From Dipteris shenzhenensis (lineage: Eukaryota > Polypodiophyta > Polypodiopsida > Gleicheniales): a stretch of 64,000 nt of DNA. Made by a program: the position numbers and the translations under genes. Location: NCBI GenBank assembly GCA_047967505.1, contig CM106539.1. The stretch is one strand, 5' to 3'. This document shows positions 10,602 to 21,250 of this stretch, piece by piece; within the stretch, counting starts at the first letter, position 1; the number at the start of each line of letters is the position of its first letter. The notes under the pieces were generated by a model. It made no database searches and was not told the DNA's origin. It was given only the letters and a program-made list of their open reading frames with translations.

Positions 10602-12663
10602 GAAAAAGGCTTAGTGTATCCAACAAGAGCTTGCTACATTGACTAGGAGATTAGAAAGGATAAAAAGAACCCCTCTAGGTTACAAGCATAGGATCAAACC
10701 CATGCAACCAATGGAGAGCTTGGCATATGGTGGTGGAGCAAGGAAATGTAGGGTGAAAGCTACAAGGTATGTATATATATTTGGACTATTTTGTAATTAT
10801 GAAGCATTACTTACAAGAGTCATTTATTTTTCTAATGTTATCATGATTTCTGCAGAAATTTTATGGAGGAGGTTATTGAAAGAAATTCCTCTGACAAACT
10901 TTGTGCCATAAAGAGTGTAATTAAGAAGAAAGAATTCATTTCTATTCTTAGGGACCCTCGTAGGCATGCATTGCGACATGCAATATTACAAGGGGTTGCA
11001 AGTGATTTAGAGAATCTTGTAGATCTATTGGAAGTTGTCCATGCATGTGATGTTGCTGGCATTAGTCGGCAAGGGTACTTAGCTATGTATAATGTCTTTG
11101 TAAATACACTTCGAGGTCAAGGCATTACGAACCCTCTATTTCCAAGACTAGTATATGTTAGAAATGCAAGGAAAGAAACAAATTCTGCTATTCAAGATTT
11201 GTTGGGTGGATTTATACACATCTAAGAAAGCATGATGTTGGAAGGCACAAACAAGACAAATGTCCAACATAGCAAAAAGAAAGGAGGACCAACTACCAAA
11301 GGGGCAAAGCAAGGACCAAGAACCATTGAGTACACAGAGCATAATAATGTTTTTTTGGATGTACATAGGGTCCAAGCTGCAGTGGTGGAGTTTTACAACA
11401 TGAAAGCATGGGGTATGTTAAAATTATATTGTTTAGAGAGCTTGCATTTTTAATGAAATCTTTTCTAATCATGTAAATCTTTAATCTTTTAGATTGTGAA
11501 GGAAAGTTAGTATTCGTTATCAAATTGGATGAGTCTGAGGTTGTAAAAGACCACAAGTTGGAGAGGGTTAGTATTACTTTGATGAATAAAGCCCTCGGAC
11601 ATGCCAAAGATAAGGAAATTCAAGAAGATTTTAGTGTGCAATCGGAAAAGCACATTTGGTGGCTTGCCATGTTTGAACTTCCTAAAGAGACACACTCATT
11701 CTTGAAATGGGTATTTGATAGATCTCCAATTCCAAGTGTCATAGATGTGCAAACGAAAGGAGAGTTGCTTCAAGTTGAAGGGTTCGGATCATTTAGAAGT
11801 TGAATGGCACATGGTAGGAGATCTCAAGACATTGAAGTGTATGTTTGGAATGGAATTGAGTGCAAATGCGACATATCTATGTCTTTATTGTATACACTCA
11901 CACCAAACTCGAGGTAGTAACATAGGAATACATAGAGGGAAAGAGCAAGTAAAAAGAGGAAAAGACTTTGGGAATGCTAAAGATGTAATGAATGACATCA
12001 CAAATGATGAGGCTAACAAATGGATGTATTGAAGCAATGGAGTAATGAGCTACAATCAAGATGCTACACCCAACAAAGATCAGAACGATAAAAATTGGGA
12101 TCCACATTTTAAACATTCCATTACAAAGAGTGCATTTCTATGTGTTATATGTGGAGATGCAGCTCATTGATAAATTGCTTTACTTGCACATTGTATATGC
12201 ATGGAACATGAAACCAAAGGAGAGAGCGGCATCATGTATAGCAAGGGTCAAAGCTTTACTCTCGAGCATGGGTCTACATGGGGGGAATGTAAAGCTACCG
12301 TTGAATTTTGTACTTGTGGACCCAACAAGGGTGGGCGATGAGAAAAGTTTGGGGGAGCGACCTCACAGGAGTTTAAGGGGAATTTCAAAAACCCCTTAAA
12401 TAAGTTTTTTTCCCCAAAACAAACACCCCTCCTCTTTACGTAAAATTTCCCTAAAGTTGAATGAAAAAGCCCAATGTTTTAATGAACCAAGTAAAATTTT
12501 TGATAAATATCACTCCTTTACAATGCACGTGGTACACTAAAATTTTGTGAGGTTAACCCCCGAGGGGATGATGACAAATAGGGGGGGGGAGGAGGGGTTG
12601 AGGGGGGGTAAAGGGGGAAGGGGGGGGGCTAACTAATAATGATGCACAAAATAAATATACCCC

Positions 12664-12674
12664 TATATATATAT
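12664..12674 (+). promoter_or_regulatory. Putative TATA box of the first H3-like gene
   Basis: TATATATATAT lies about 100 bp upstream of the ATG at 12770, a reasonable core-promoter spacing. AT-rich DNA makes chance matches common, so this is tentative. Confidence 0.35.
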
Positions 12675-12769
12675 GCAAATACATTCATTTTCTCAGTACC
12701 ACTAGTACTCTCTCATACTAGTACATTCCTTCCTACCGTCACATTTCCCATAGCCCCACCATCACCTAC

Positions 12770-13617
12770 ATGGCAAGAACAAAGTAGACTGGAAGACCGG
12801 TTGATTCTAGAACAAAGCTCCAAATCCCTCCCGATGTATACAATGCAATGATCGAAGAGAGAAGAAAGAGGAGGCAGGAGGAGGAGGAGGAGAAGGAGGA
12901 GGAGGAGAGGACAGAAACCAATGAGCAAACAGATGACGATGAAGAAGATCATGGGGAGCAATCCAATCCTCAAAGTCAACCCGAGGCACCTCAAGAGCCA
13001 GAAAGCAAACCAGAAGAAAAGGAGCATAAAAGACACAGATTGGAAGAATGGGCCAAAGGACAAGAAGATGCCAAGCGAATGTGAATTCAATTGGCTCAAC
13101 AACAAAGGGCACAAATGGAGAGCCAACAATGATGACTCGCATGGCACAATGCTACTCCGGACTTTCCACATTCTAGATAGGGTGGAAAATCTTTGCCAGA
13201 ATTGCATCAACAGCAAAAGGAAAAGGCAAAGCTCGTAGTAGGCAAGGTGGAGGTGGAGGTGGAGGAGGAGGTGGAGTCCCTAGAAGACACCACAGAAAGC
13301 CTGGAAGGAAGGCGCTTCAAGAGATAAGAAAGTATCAAAGTAGCATGAACCTTCTAAAGTATCAAAGTAGCATGAACGTTCTAGTCCCAAGAGCTCCATT
13401 CGCTCGATTGGTGAAAGAGATTATGTAGTCCTATAGGGACGACTATCGTATTCAATTAATTGTACTAGCTGCCATACAAGAAGCAGCAAAAGTGGCAATC
13501 ATAACTCTTCTTGAGGACACAAGCTTGTGTGCAATCCATGCCAAGAGGGTTACGATCATGGCAAAAGACATGCAGCTAGCAAGGTAGATCAGAGAAGACC
13601 CACAACTTAGGCCATAG
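12770..13617 (+). pseudogene. Histone H3-like gene 1 (CENH3-like), decayed
   Basis: The ATG at 12770 encodes MARTK, then TAG at 12785, then T: the canonical H3 N-terminus MARTKQT with Gln changed to stop. The same frame continues into a long Glu-rich acidic stretch to 13084, which ordinary H3 does not have. In another frame, from about 13220, a basic tail (AKGKGKARSRQ), a Gly run, then RRHHRKPGRKALQEIRKYQS, a duplicated KYQSSMN(L/V)L unit, and VPRAPFARLVKEI follow. After a TAG at 13426 comes [20 protein letters not shown], then [23 protein letters not shown] at 13585, and a short tail to 13617. The PxAPF.R.V.E.I pattern is typical of plant CENH3, but loop 1 has ordinary H3 length. It would be a nucleosomal histone; stops and frame changes make it a pseudogene unless introns remove them. 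Confidence 0.7.
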
Positions 13618-13914
13618 ATCAGATTTTTTGTTGTATTCACTATGGACACCAATTTTGGTTGTCAAAAGCAATTTTGTGCAAAGATGGTTGTAAATATTTT
13701 TTGTAATAGAATCCTTTGGAAACTATTTTTCTTGTGGATTTTCAACTTTGAGATTTCATTTTCAAGTGGAATCTTGCAATGTATTATTTACTTCCATATC
13801 TGATGTATATATATAATGTAATTGATTGTTGATGGCAAATAATCTTGGTAGAATGTAATTAGTCACTAGTATGTAATTAGTCAATAATCATGGTAGAATG
13901 TGATTAGACACTAG

Positions 13915-15000
13915 TATGTGATGGGGGATGCATCCCCCCAAAAAACAAAAACAAAAAAAAGCCCCCGAGGGTGTGATGGGTGTATTTGTTTCTTGTGTGT
14001 ATGATGGGTGTGTGTGTAAGTGATGGGGGATGCATCCGCAAAAAAAAAAAACAAAAAAAAGGCCCTTGAGAGGCCTCTTGGGGGATTTTTTTTGTGTATT
14101 TCTTGGTATAGGCACTTTTTTTTTGTTTTTTTTAATATATTTCTTGTGTGTGTGATGGGTATGTGTGTAAGTGATGGGGGATGCATCCCCCAATTTAAAA
14201 AAAACAAAAAAAGCCCCTAGGAGGCCCAGGTGCACGCAGGCGTGACTTTGGGCCAGACGGGGTCCCCGTTTAGCCCAAAGTCATGCCTGCATGCACCTAG
14301 GCCTCTTAGGGGCTTTAAAAAAAAAACAAAAAATAGCCCTTGGTCCCCGTCTGGCCCAAAGTCACGCCTGCACGCACCTGGGCCTCTCAGGGGCTTTTTA
14401 AGAAAAAACAAAAAATATCCCCTGAGAGGCCTAGGTGTAAGTGATGGGGGATGCATCCCCCAATTAAAAAAAAACAAAAAAAAGCCCTTGAGAGGCCCAG
14501 GTGCGCGCAGGCGTGACTTTGGGCCAGACGGAGACCCCGTCTGTCGCACCTGGGCCTCTCAGGGGCTATTTTTTGTTTTTTTTTTTGTTTCTATTAAGCA
14601 AACATAAGATCGGTGACCTCTTATAGTAGAATGGCAAGAGTTTGGGAAATTTTGGGATGCATCCCCCTATAAAAAGAAAACAAAAAATAGCCCCTAAGAG
14701 GCCCAGGTGTGTGCACGTGCAACTGTGGGCCAAACCGGACCCCATCTGGCCCAAAGTCGCACCTATGCACACATGGGCCTCTGACCTCGTCTAGCCCAAA
14801 GTCACGCCTATGTGCACTTAGGCCTCTTAGGGCCTTTTTTTAAAAAAAGACGGCCCAAAGTCACACCTGCACACACGTGGGCCTCTGGTCCCATCTGGCC
14901 CAAAGTCACGCCTATCCGCACCTAGGCCTCTTAGGGGCTTTTAAAAAAAAAAAAAGCCTGGGGGATGCATCCCCCATCACTTACACACACACACACAAGA
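13915..15000 (+). repeat. Fold-back cluster built on a GGGGGATGCATCCCCC palindrome
   Basis: A perfect 16-bp palindrome GGGGGATGCATCCCCC, or close variants, occurs at about 13923, 14024, 14177, 14446, 14656 and 14960. Between them lie inverted copies of a GC-rich block: one way GAGGCCCAGGTGCACGCAGG then CGTGACTTTGGGCCAGACGG; the other way its reverse complement beginning GTCTGGCCCAAAGTCACGCC. Poly-A/T segments (AAAAACAAAAAAAG) join them. The outer edges are also inverted: TGTGTGTGTAAGTGATGGGGGATG at left against CATCCCCCATCACTTACACA at right. This is a nested fold-back or MITE-like structure with no credible coding content. Confidence 0.8.
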
Positions 15001-15587
15001 AATACAGTAGGGAGAATTAGATAATAACGGATGTTAGCACCCTCCCTTAGGTGTTGAATTCATTTGTTAAGGATGATAATTAAGATGTCATTCTCATCCT
15101 TGGGGTCATTTTACCACTAGGTCCACTAAAAGGACTATGGTAAGATAATTGTTACTTTGAAATTTATACGTTTCATGCTTACAAGGACCCTATGTTGAAC
15201 AAAGGACCTCACATTTCTTTTGGATCACTCACTTAATTATACCCTTAAGAGTACATATCCTAGTTGTGGCACTCATGAGGAAATCGGATGTAACATCGAA
15301 GCCTCGATTCCATTACCTGTCACGCAAGGACACCGGCCACCTTACATCTGTCACAAGCATGCAATGCCTATACCTCCTTGTCGTGTGAGCTCAGATCTCT
15401 GGGGCTTCTCTCTATCTTCTCCTCCCCCATGTTTTTCCACTTTCCTCTACCTAGATCCTGTATTCTTTCCTTTCCTCTCCCCATTGATGCTAACCTAGCT
15501 TGCATTAGCATTCACATAGCTCGTATGGTAGCCTTTTCCTTTTTGGACAATTGGGTGATACCACTCATCAGGTTAACTCTTATGGCT

Positions 15588-16106
15588 TGCAAAATCCTTC
15601 CATTACTTTGTGCCATCGATGGTCCTAGCATGTAAAAACAAAAAAAAAGTGCCTATGTCATGGCCACCCTTCCAATCAAAGATGCAAAATTTTTGCCCAA
15701 ATCAATTTGCTTCTTCATGCTTAAAATGTGTCCCAATTTATAAACCCATATCTTGATCATTAGCATTCAAAGTTGGGACCCACTTTGAATAATGGTTTCA
15801 TATGTCATGTTATTCATATCATTTTAATCCATTGCAACCATTTTAATCCATTGTCGCTCATAGCTATCAATGCATTTGTCAACCTTACCATTTTGTATGA
15901 AACTTCATTGCAATCATCACCAATGCCTTTAGAATATCAAGGCACACTTCTAAAGTGATTTTGGCCATTCCTAGCATACTTTACAACATTTTACACCATA
16001 GGGGCTTGCAAAATCCTTCCTTTACTTTGTGCCATCGATGGCCCTAACATGTAAAATAAAAAAAAAAGTGCCTATGTCATGGCCACCTTCCAATCAAAGA
16101 TGCATT
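15588..16106 (+). repeat. ~100-bp direct repeat pair, 416 bp apart
   Basis: 15588-15687 and 16004-16106 share TTGCAAAATCCTTCC, CTTTGTGCCATCGATGG, a poly-A stretch and AAGTGCCTATGTCATGGCCA, ending CCAATCAAAGATGCA, with few differences. The intervening DNA has no recognisable gene. They could be remnants of short terminal repeats. Confidence 0.7.
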
Positions 16107-16532
16107 AGAAAAAAAGGGAGCTCATTTTGGGGCCTTTTAGAAGAGAGAGAAAATAGGCTCTCAACCAACTAGGAGTGGGCCAACGTAACGTTGAAAATTC
16201 AATAAAAGAAGATGAAAATAAGAAAAAGAAATAGTACTATATGTTCGTAGAAGCATGTCACATTAATGAGGTGATCTAATTTGAATCTTTAAAAATTTTA
16301 TTTTTTGTGCAGAATTTGGTGATTTTGACACCGCAGACGCGTCCGGAACGGCCCAAAACCCCAAGAACGGCATTGGAAACACTAGAATAGGACATCCGGA
16401 GGCCCGGAAACGGCCAAAAAAGGCCGAAAAGTGAGATTTGAAAGGTACCAAATCGCGGAAAAAGAGTTGGCTCTACATTGATGAATGGAGGTGCGTCTGT
16501 GTCCTACATTTCCAAAAGAATTACACAATAGG

Positions 16533-16871
16533 CTATTTCCAGGGATAAAAATGAGTTCCTATAGGACCCGCTTGTAGATCCAACCCTTCATGCTTGGAAA
16601 TCCTTCTAAAACTTTTTGGACTAAGAGCCTGGCAACAGTCAATGAGGAGATTCATAGGAACCCATTGTACTCTATCTATGTCTAGCCGGATCAGGTAAGG
16701 CTTGATTTTCTCTCTCACATAATCTACCACATCTCTAAAGAGATCTAGATGCTTGTGAACTGTGCCGATGACATCTATCTGACGATCAAAAATGTCATAT
16801 AACTCTACCTCTCTACTCGAATGATGAGTAGAAGCGACGAAGTCATGGTATGCCTCATGGGGTGTGGCCAT
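16533..16871 (-). CDS. Hypothetical 112-aa open frame
   Basis: The ORF starts MATPHEAYHDFVASTHHSSR and is rich in Asp, His and Arg, with LDIDRVQWVPMNLLIDCCQAL near the C-terminus. No signal peptide or membrane segment is visible. I do not recognise it. It lies on the same strand as the remnant at 17383-17893 and may belong to the same old gene or element. A gene of this size may also be a chance frame. Confidence 0.3.
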   Translation of the reverse strand: MATPHEAYHDFVASTHHSSREVELYDIFDRQIDVIGTVHKHLDLFRDVVDYVREKIKPYLIRLDIDRVQWVPMNLLIDCCQALSPKSFRRISKHEGLDLQAGPIGTHFYPWK

Positions 16872-17382
16872 TGGAGGTTTGTGGAAGATGGCAAGAGCTG
16901 GCTATCTAGGAGGTGAGGACAATAAAGGCTATGTCATACCTAATGGCCCTTTAGTCAACTATAATTTAGGTAATAAAATATTAGACAATGTAATATATTG
17001 GCCTAAATAATTTGCCATCATATTCCACTCCCACCTCATTTGCCACCCAAAATAATGGATTTTGTTTTTGGATTTAGGGGGCCCTATGTTAGTACAAATG
17101 ACATCACACTTAACAAAAACTATTACATCTAGTTAAAAACTATTACAACATAGTTTCAAAACTTTTACATTTATTCAAGTGCTACTACAACACACTTCAA
17201 AAACTATATCATATTTTCAAAACTATTACAACACACATAAAAGACTACTAATTTTATTAATTATACTCATTGCCAATACAAATGACATCACACTTCAAAA
17301 ACTATTACATTTATTCAATACCAGTATGAATGGACAAGTTACAAGGAGGCTTCCATTTCTCAAGCGTTGATGTTCCTTTGAG

Positions 17383-17940
17383 TCACCTTCTTACTATCTT
17401 CCCATTTAGTGTAAAGAAAAAATCATTATCATCAAAGGTGACAGCGATGTATTCTCGAACATGCTTCAAGCTCCAACTACCTGTGATCTCAAGATATTGG
17501 ATATCCCCATTGGGCATATGTACCTCTACCTCTATGGTGTCCACTACATCACAATCCATAGGTATCCATGTGCCATGATTATTTTTCCAACGTCTGTAAG
17601 CATATCTCATGTAGCAAATACTCCGCACTACTTGATATCTTATTACTACACTTTCTTTAGTAAGTATACATAAAAAATGGTCTCCCTTCTCTAACATCCC
17701 ACATTGGGTATAGAATATTATCAAGAAATTCATTTTCTAGGCCTTTCCATACCCACATGGTCTTTGTCTTGTGAATGAAGACTGATTTGAAAAAATAAAT
17801 AAATGTAATGGAGGGCATGAACCAACTAACACTCACAGATTTTGAACCAAAAGTAAACTTCATTGATGATTGAATATCTGATCTCATCTTCATTCTAAAT
17901 GCATCTATAGAGAATGGATCATGAAGAGGCCATTTTGGAC
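17383..17940 (-). pseudogene. Unrecognised gene remnant, two overlapping frames
   Basis: Two overlapping frames (17893-17657 and 17733-17383) look like one protein broken by a frameshift near 17690-17730. The first has a hydrophobic stretch (VSWFMPSITFIYFFKSVFIH); the second contains HGTWIPMDCDVVDTIEVEVH and ends VTFDDNDFFFTLNGKIVRR. The alternating hydrophobic pattern of the C-terminal part could fit a small beta-rich (ubiquitin-like) fold, but that is only an impression. An upstream segment to about 18070 continues weakly. Confidence 0.35.
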
Positions 17941-18179
17941 TATCAAAGTTAGGGAGAGGAATAGGATGTAGGCTTCCATATGCGCCTTCTCTTCAAGGAA
18001 CTTGGTAACATGAATTATAGAAAAAAATACTAGACTTTGTCAAGGACGCAGCACTCCATCCTGAGAACATTAATTCCCCAATATTTGAATGGAAAGCTTG
18101 AAATATTCCCGTGAGACTATCCAGAGGCTGGGATTTCAACTTTGGTAGAGGGAAAGATATCTACATAGAAAGAAAAGAA

Positions 18180-18251
18180 AGATGTTAATGGGCCAATCAA
18201 TCTGTCTCTCTCACTCTCTACCTCTCTCTCACACACACACATGCACACACT

Positions 18252-18283
<32 letters not shown>

Positions 18284-18410
18284 CTCTCTCTCTCTCTCTC
18301 TCTCTCCCTCACTCACAAATCTCTCCCCTCTACTATCTCCCCCTAACACCCCTCAACCCCTCCATCTCTCTCTCTCTCTCTCTCCCTCCCCCCCTCCCCC
18401 TCTACTATCA
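18180..18410 (+). repeat. CT/CA microsatellites upstream of H3-like gene 2
   Basis: Alternating (CT)n and (CA)n runs at 18200-18305 and again (CT)n at 18366-18385. The Ser/Leu/Pro open frame over them is a low-complexity artefact. Confidence 0.9.
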
Positions 18411-18446
18411 CCACAAGATACCCTCTCTCAAAACACATGCTCACAT

Positions 18447-19137
18447 ATGCCCAAGAAGACCCATCACAAGGACTCCAAAAAAGGTGAAAGATCAAGTCAT
18501 CCATGAGAGGAGGATCAACATAAAGAAGAGCAGCACAAGAAGTTCAAAGTAGACAAGAGGCCATGGAGTCATGTTTGTGTACCTGTATGGCATCCACCAA
18601 GAGTCAAGAAGCCATACAAAGTGAAGCCAAGAGTGAGGACCCTAAGGGAGATTAGATAGGTATTGCAGAAGAGCACCGCTAACAATCTGATGATTGATCC
18701 CGATGCTCCTTTCCAACATGTGGTACAAGAGATAACACAAAGAAGAGTAGTGCAAGAATTTCAAAGCGAACAAGAGGCCATGGAGTCATCATGTTCATGT
18801 ACCTATGTGGCCTCCACCAAGAGTCAATAAGTTATATAGAGAAAAGCCAAGAGCAAGGACCCTAAGGGATATCAAATAGCTATTGCAGAAGAGTATTGAC
18901 AACCTAATCCCACATGCTCCTTTCCAATGTGTGGTACAAGAGATAGCACAGCGGTACAAGGATGATGTGTGCTTCAACACAAGAGCTGTGAGTGTGCTCC
19001 AAGAGGACGTGGAGAAAGTCACCACCTCTTTGTTCAAGGATGCCAACTTGTGTGCCATCCACTCAAAGCAAATCACGGTCATGGAGAAGGACATGGCTCT
19101 CGCAAAGTGGCTACGGATGGACCCAAGCTTGCCCTAG
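18447..19137 (+). pseudogene. Histone H3-like gene 2, tandemly duplicated and decayed
   Basis: A possible start at 18447 gives a short basic peptide (MPKKTHHKDSKKGERSSHP) and a stop. From 18600 one frame reads RVKKPYKVKPRVRTLREIR, a TAG, then VLQKSTANNLMIDPDAPFQH and VVQEIT, matching the H3 alpha-N region (VKKPHRYRPG..ALREIR.YQKST). About 220 bp later the same unit is repeated (second copy from about 18814). It leads into an open frame from 18883 to 19137: LQKSIDNLIPHAPFQCVVQE, YKDDVCFNTRAVSVLQEDVE, LFKDANLCAIHSKQITVMEK, DMALAKWLRMDPSLP. The last part aligns along the complete H3 histone fold without gaps. IPHAPF resembles plant CENH3, while loop 1 is of ordinary H3 length. Stops and the internal duplication argue for a pseudogene. 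Confidence 0.7.
18505..18944 (+). repeat. ~220-bp tandem duplication inside H3-like gene 2
   Basis: CCACCAAGAGTCA at 18594 recurs at 18814. The flanking AGGCCATGGAGTCAT, AGCCAAGAG and GACCCTAAGGGA segments recur at the same spacing. The duplicated unit covers the tail and alpha-N portion of the H3-like sequence. Confidence 0.75.
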
Positions 19138-19628
19138 AATCTCCTGGAGCCCACCCTTAGGACTTAGACTACCCCTTGCCCTTGAGGGCACATTCTTGTA
19201 AGGGGCAATCTTTTTTAATAAAATATATCTACATTTTGTACACTATCACATTGTTGTTTGAATTCTTCATGTTTATGACTGAATTTACTGTTCATTTCAA
19301 CGTTACTTCACTATGGCACAGAAGGCAAAAGTGTCAGGAGGAGAATGCCCAAATTTGTGATGTGGTAGTTTTAGGGCATTCTGGGCTTCTCACAACGTCC
19401 TAGAGACTTTTTCCCTCTGTGCCATGATGAAATTCCTCCTAATAGAAATGAACTTTGGAAACCCAGAGTGGTGAAAATAATACTAAAATTGGCTAGAAAT
19501 GCATTAAATTAACACACAAATATAGCAGCATCGACTTAAAAAAAAAACAATGGAATAAATATTATGAATTCATGAAGAGCAATGATGACTTAAAACAAAT
19601 AATAAAGACATGTACTTGTTGGCTCTTT

Positions 19629-20830
19629 CCCATGGCTTCCATAGGAAGAGCACGGTATTCTCCGTTTGCAAGGTTCCAAGGCTTTTTGTCACCTACAGAT
19701 ATATCGGGGTTGTTGTTTGTAGTATACATGTAGCTTAGGACCTCGAGTCGTATTCCAGTGAGAGACGTAGGCTTAAGTGTGGTAAGCAAACATAGTGCAT
19801 GCATGTGTGAAAGGAACAAGCATCATCATGGTTGAGATAATGAAGGCTTTTGCCTTCATTGGGGTTTGAGGGGTTTAGGAGGAGTTTAAAGGTTAGAGGG
19901 AAGTTCAGAGTTTAGAAGGAGGTTCCAAGGTTTAGAAAGAGGTTCCAAAGTTTAGAAGAGGTTCAAGGGTTAGACGGAGGTTCCAAGCTTTAGAGAGAGG
20001 TTCCAGAGTTTAGAAGAGGTTCCTGGGTTAGAAGGAGGATCCAAGGTTTAGAGTAGAGTACATGGTGGAGAACTCATCTCCCTCATAGATCATGGAGGTT
20101 AAGGGTTGAGAAACTAAGGGTTTAGGGGGAGAATAGGAGTGGGAGAGGAAGAAAGTGTAAGAGCATGGCAGAAAGAAGAGAGAGGAGGGAGGAGGAGGAG
20201 GAGAAGGGAGGAAGGAGGAGGAGGAGGGAGGAGAGAAGGGAGGAGGAGCAGGAGAAGGGAGGAGGAGGAGGGAGGAGGAGAGGGAGAGGATGGGTTGCAA
20301 GGTTGGAGGAGAGGGGAGGAGGAGTTGCAAGGTTAGGACATGCTTTTGGACGTGGAGAGCAAGGAAGCATGGACACTTGAGAAATTGCTTGGAATACCAA
20401 AGTAGAACTCAACACAATGCCCCAAAGAGTGTGGGCTTCATTCCATAATGGGGTATTTATACAAGTTAGAGAGCTTCTCTCTCTACATGTAGGAATTGTA
20501 AGACATTCTCTCTCTACATTTAGAACTCGCATGTAGAACATGCATGTAGGAATCGCATGTAGGACTTGCATGTAGGAGTCGCAAGTAGAAGTTGCAAGTA
20601 GAACGTGCATGTAGGACTTGCATTAGAACTCACATGTAGAGCATGCATGTAGGAATCGCATGTGGGACTGGCACAAAGACGACAGACTCCCAGATCCATT
20701 TTATTACCCGTCCTTGGATTATGGATTATTGCGAGCATGTAGCTGGGTTGCCATGCCTTTAGTCTAGTGGCTGTGGAACTTGTGTCATGCCAGTCGATCC
20801 TGCTGTAAAGCCTTGGCACCATACAACTTT
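19629..20830 (-). mobile_element. R-family LTR-like repeat, copy 2
   Basis: Inverted relative to copy 1 and containing the same parts in the same order: the coding remnant (YGAKALQQDRLA) near 20785-20830, a 13-bp CATGCA array at about 20515-20670 (shorter than in copies 1 and 3), TATAAATACC at 20452-20461, a purine-strand leader tract at 20165-20290, the GGTTCCAAGGTTTAGA-like repeats at 19910-20060 and the conserved end near 19640. The similarity ends differently from copy 3, so the true element boundary is unclear. Confidence 0.65.
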
Positions 20831-21250
20831 TGCTTAGTTTCCAGGTAGCCTGTATCCACCATTTCTTCGAATAGAGATATGTGGCATGCTTCTAAGAAGA
20901 TCACTCTTTGATAGAGTCGGCTTGTAATCTGAGCATTGACCCATTCATTGGGATTGAAACTGAGTGGTGGCAAATGGCCATCGAGGTAACATGGGACCTC
21001 CAGAATGTATTCCAATGTCTTGTAGAAGATAGCACTTAGGCGAAGGAAGTGATCAATGTTGCCGTGCATTATTTGCTAGGCAAAGGAAGCGATCAATGCT
21101 GCCATGCATTATTTGCTCATGTTGCTGAAGTGCTCGGATCATTTTGCCTTGGATATTCCATTCTACACCAGAGTATGGTTCTATAATTGGCCAATTAATG
21201 GTGCAACCTTTATCCAAAGTGTGTATATTGGCTTCCCATTTTTTACGTCA
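20785..21250 (-). pseudogene. Decayed coding region joined to R copy 2
   Basis: The open frame 21069-20785 (residues such as YLDGHLPPLSFNPNEWVNAQ and LFEEMVDTGYLETKQKLYGA) ends where R copy 2 begins. R copy 1 begins with a degenerate version of the same C-terminus, so the coding sequence belongs to the R family. A 40-bp tandem duplication (GATCAATG at 21051 and 21091) shifts its frame. Upstream (about 21240-21120) a second frame reads YSGVEWNIQGKMIRALQQHE. I do not recognise the family; a gag-like role is a guess. Confidence 0.4.

Larger units (their letters stand above)
4374..12396 (+). pseudogene. Unrecognised spliced gene, split by a copia insertion
   Basis: The coding remnant starts at or before 4374 and includes a coiled-coil-like Lys/Glu-rich stretch (RMEEETKILRDTMHNLQEQL and after). 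It runs to the target duplication at 4679-4683. Skipping the copia element, it resumes in the same frame at 10607 as a basic segment (TLTRRLERIKRTPLGYK). A plausible intron spans about 10767-10855 (GTATGT...TTCTGCAG). The next exon runs from 10856 to about 11411 and is followed by a second intron ending TCTTTTAG at 11491. The third exon encodes KLDESEVVKDHKLERVSITL, then a frameshift near 11795, then EWHMVGDLKTLKCMFG and a CLYC pair. A weaker continuation reaches 12396. Premature stops at 10610 and 11223 plus the frameshift mark it as dead. The GDLK...CxxC pattern faintly recalls transposase-derived proteins, but I do not recognise the family. Confidence 0.5.

Noticed and set aside
12170-12400. 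Continuation of the unknown gene as a zinc-finger exon (LCVICGDAAH)
   Set aside because: The C..C pair is short, the frame stops immediately, and the alternative frame is also plausible, so I do not assign a domain.
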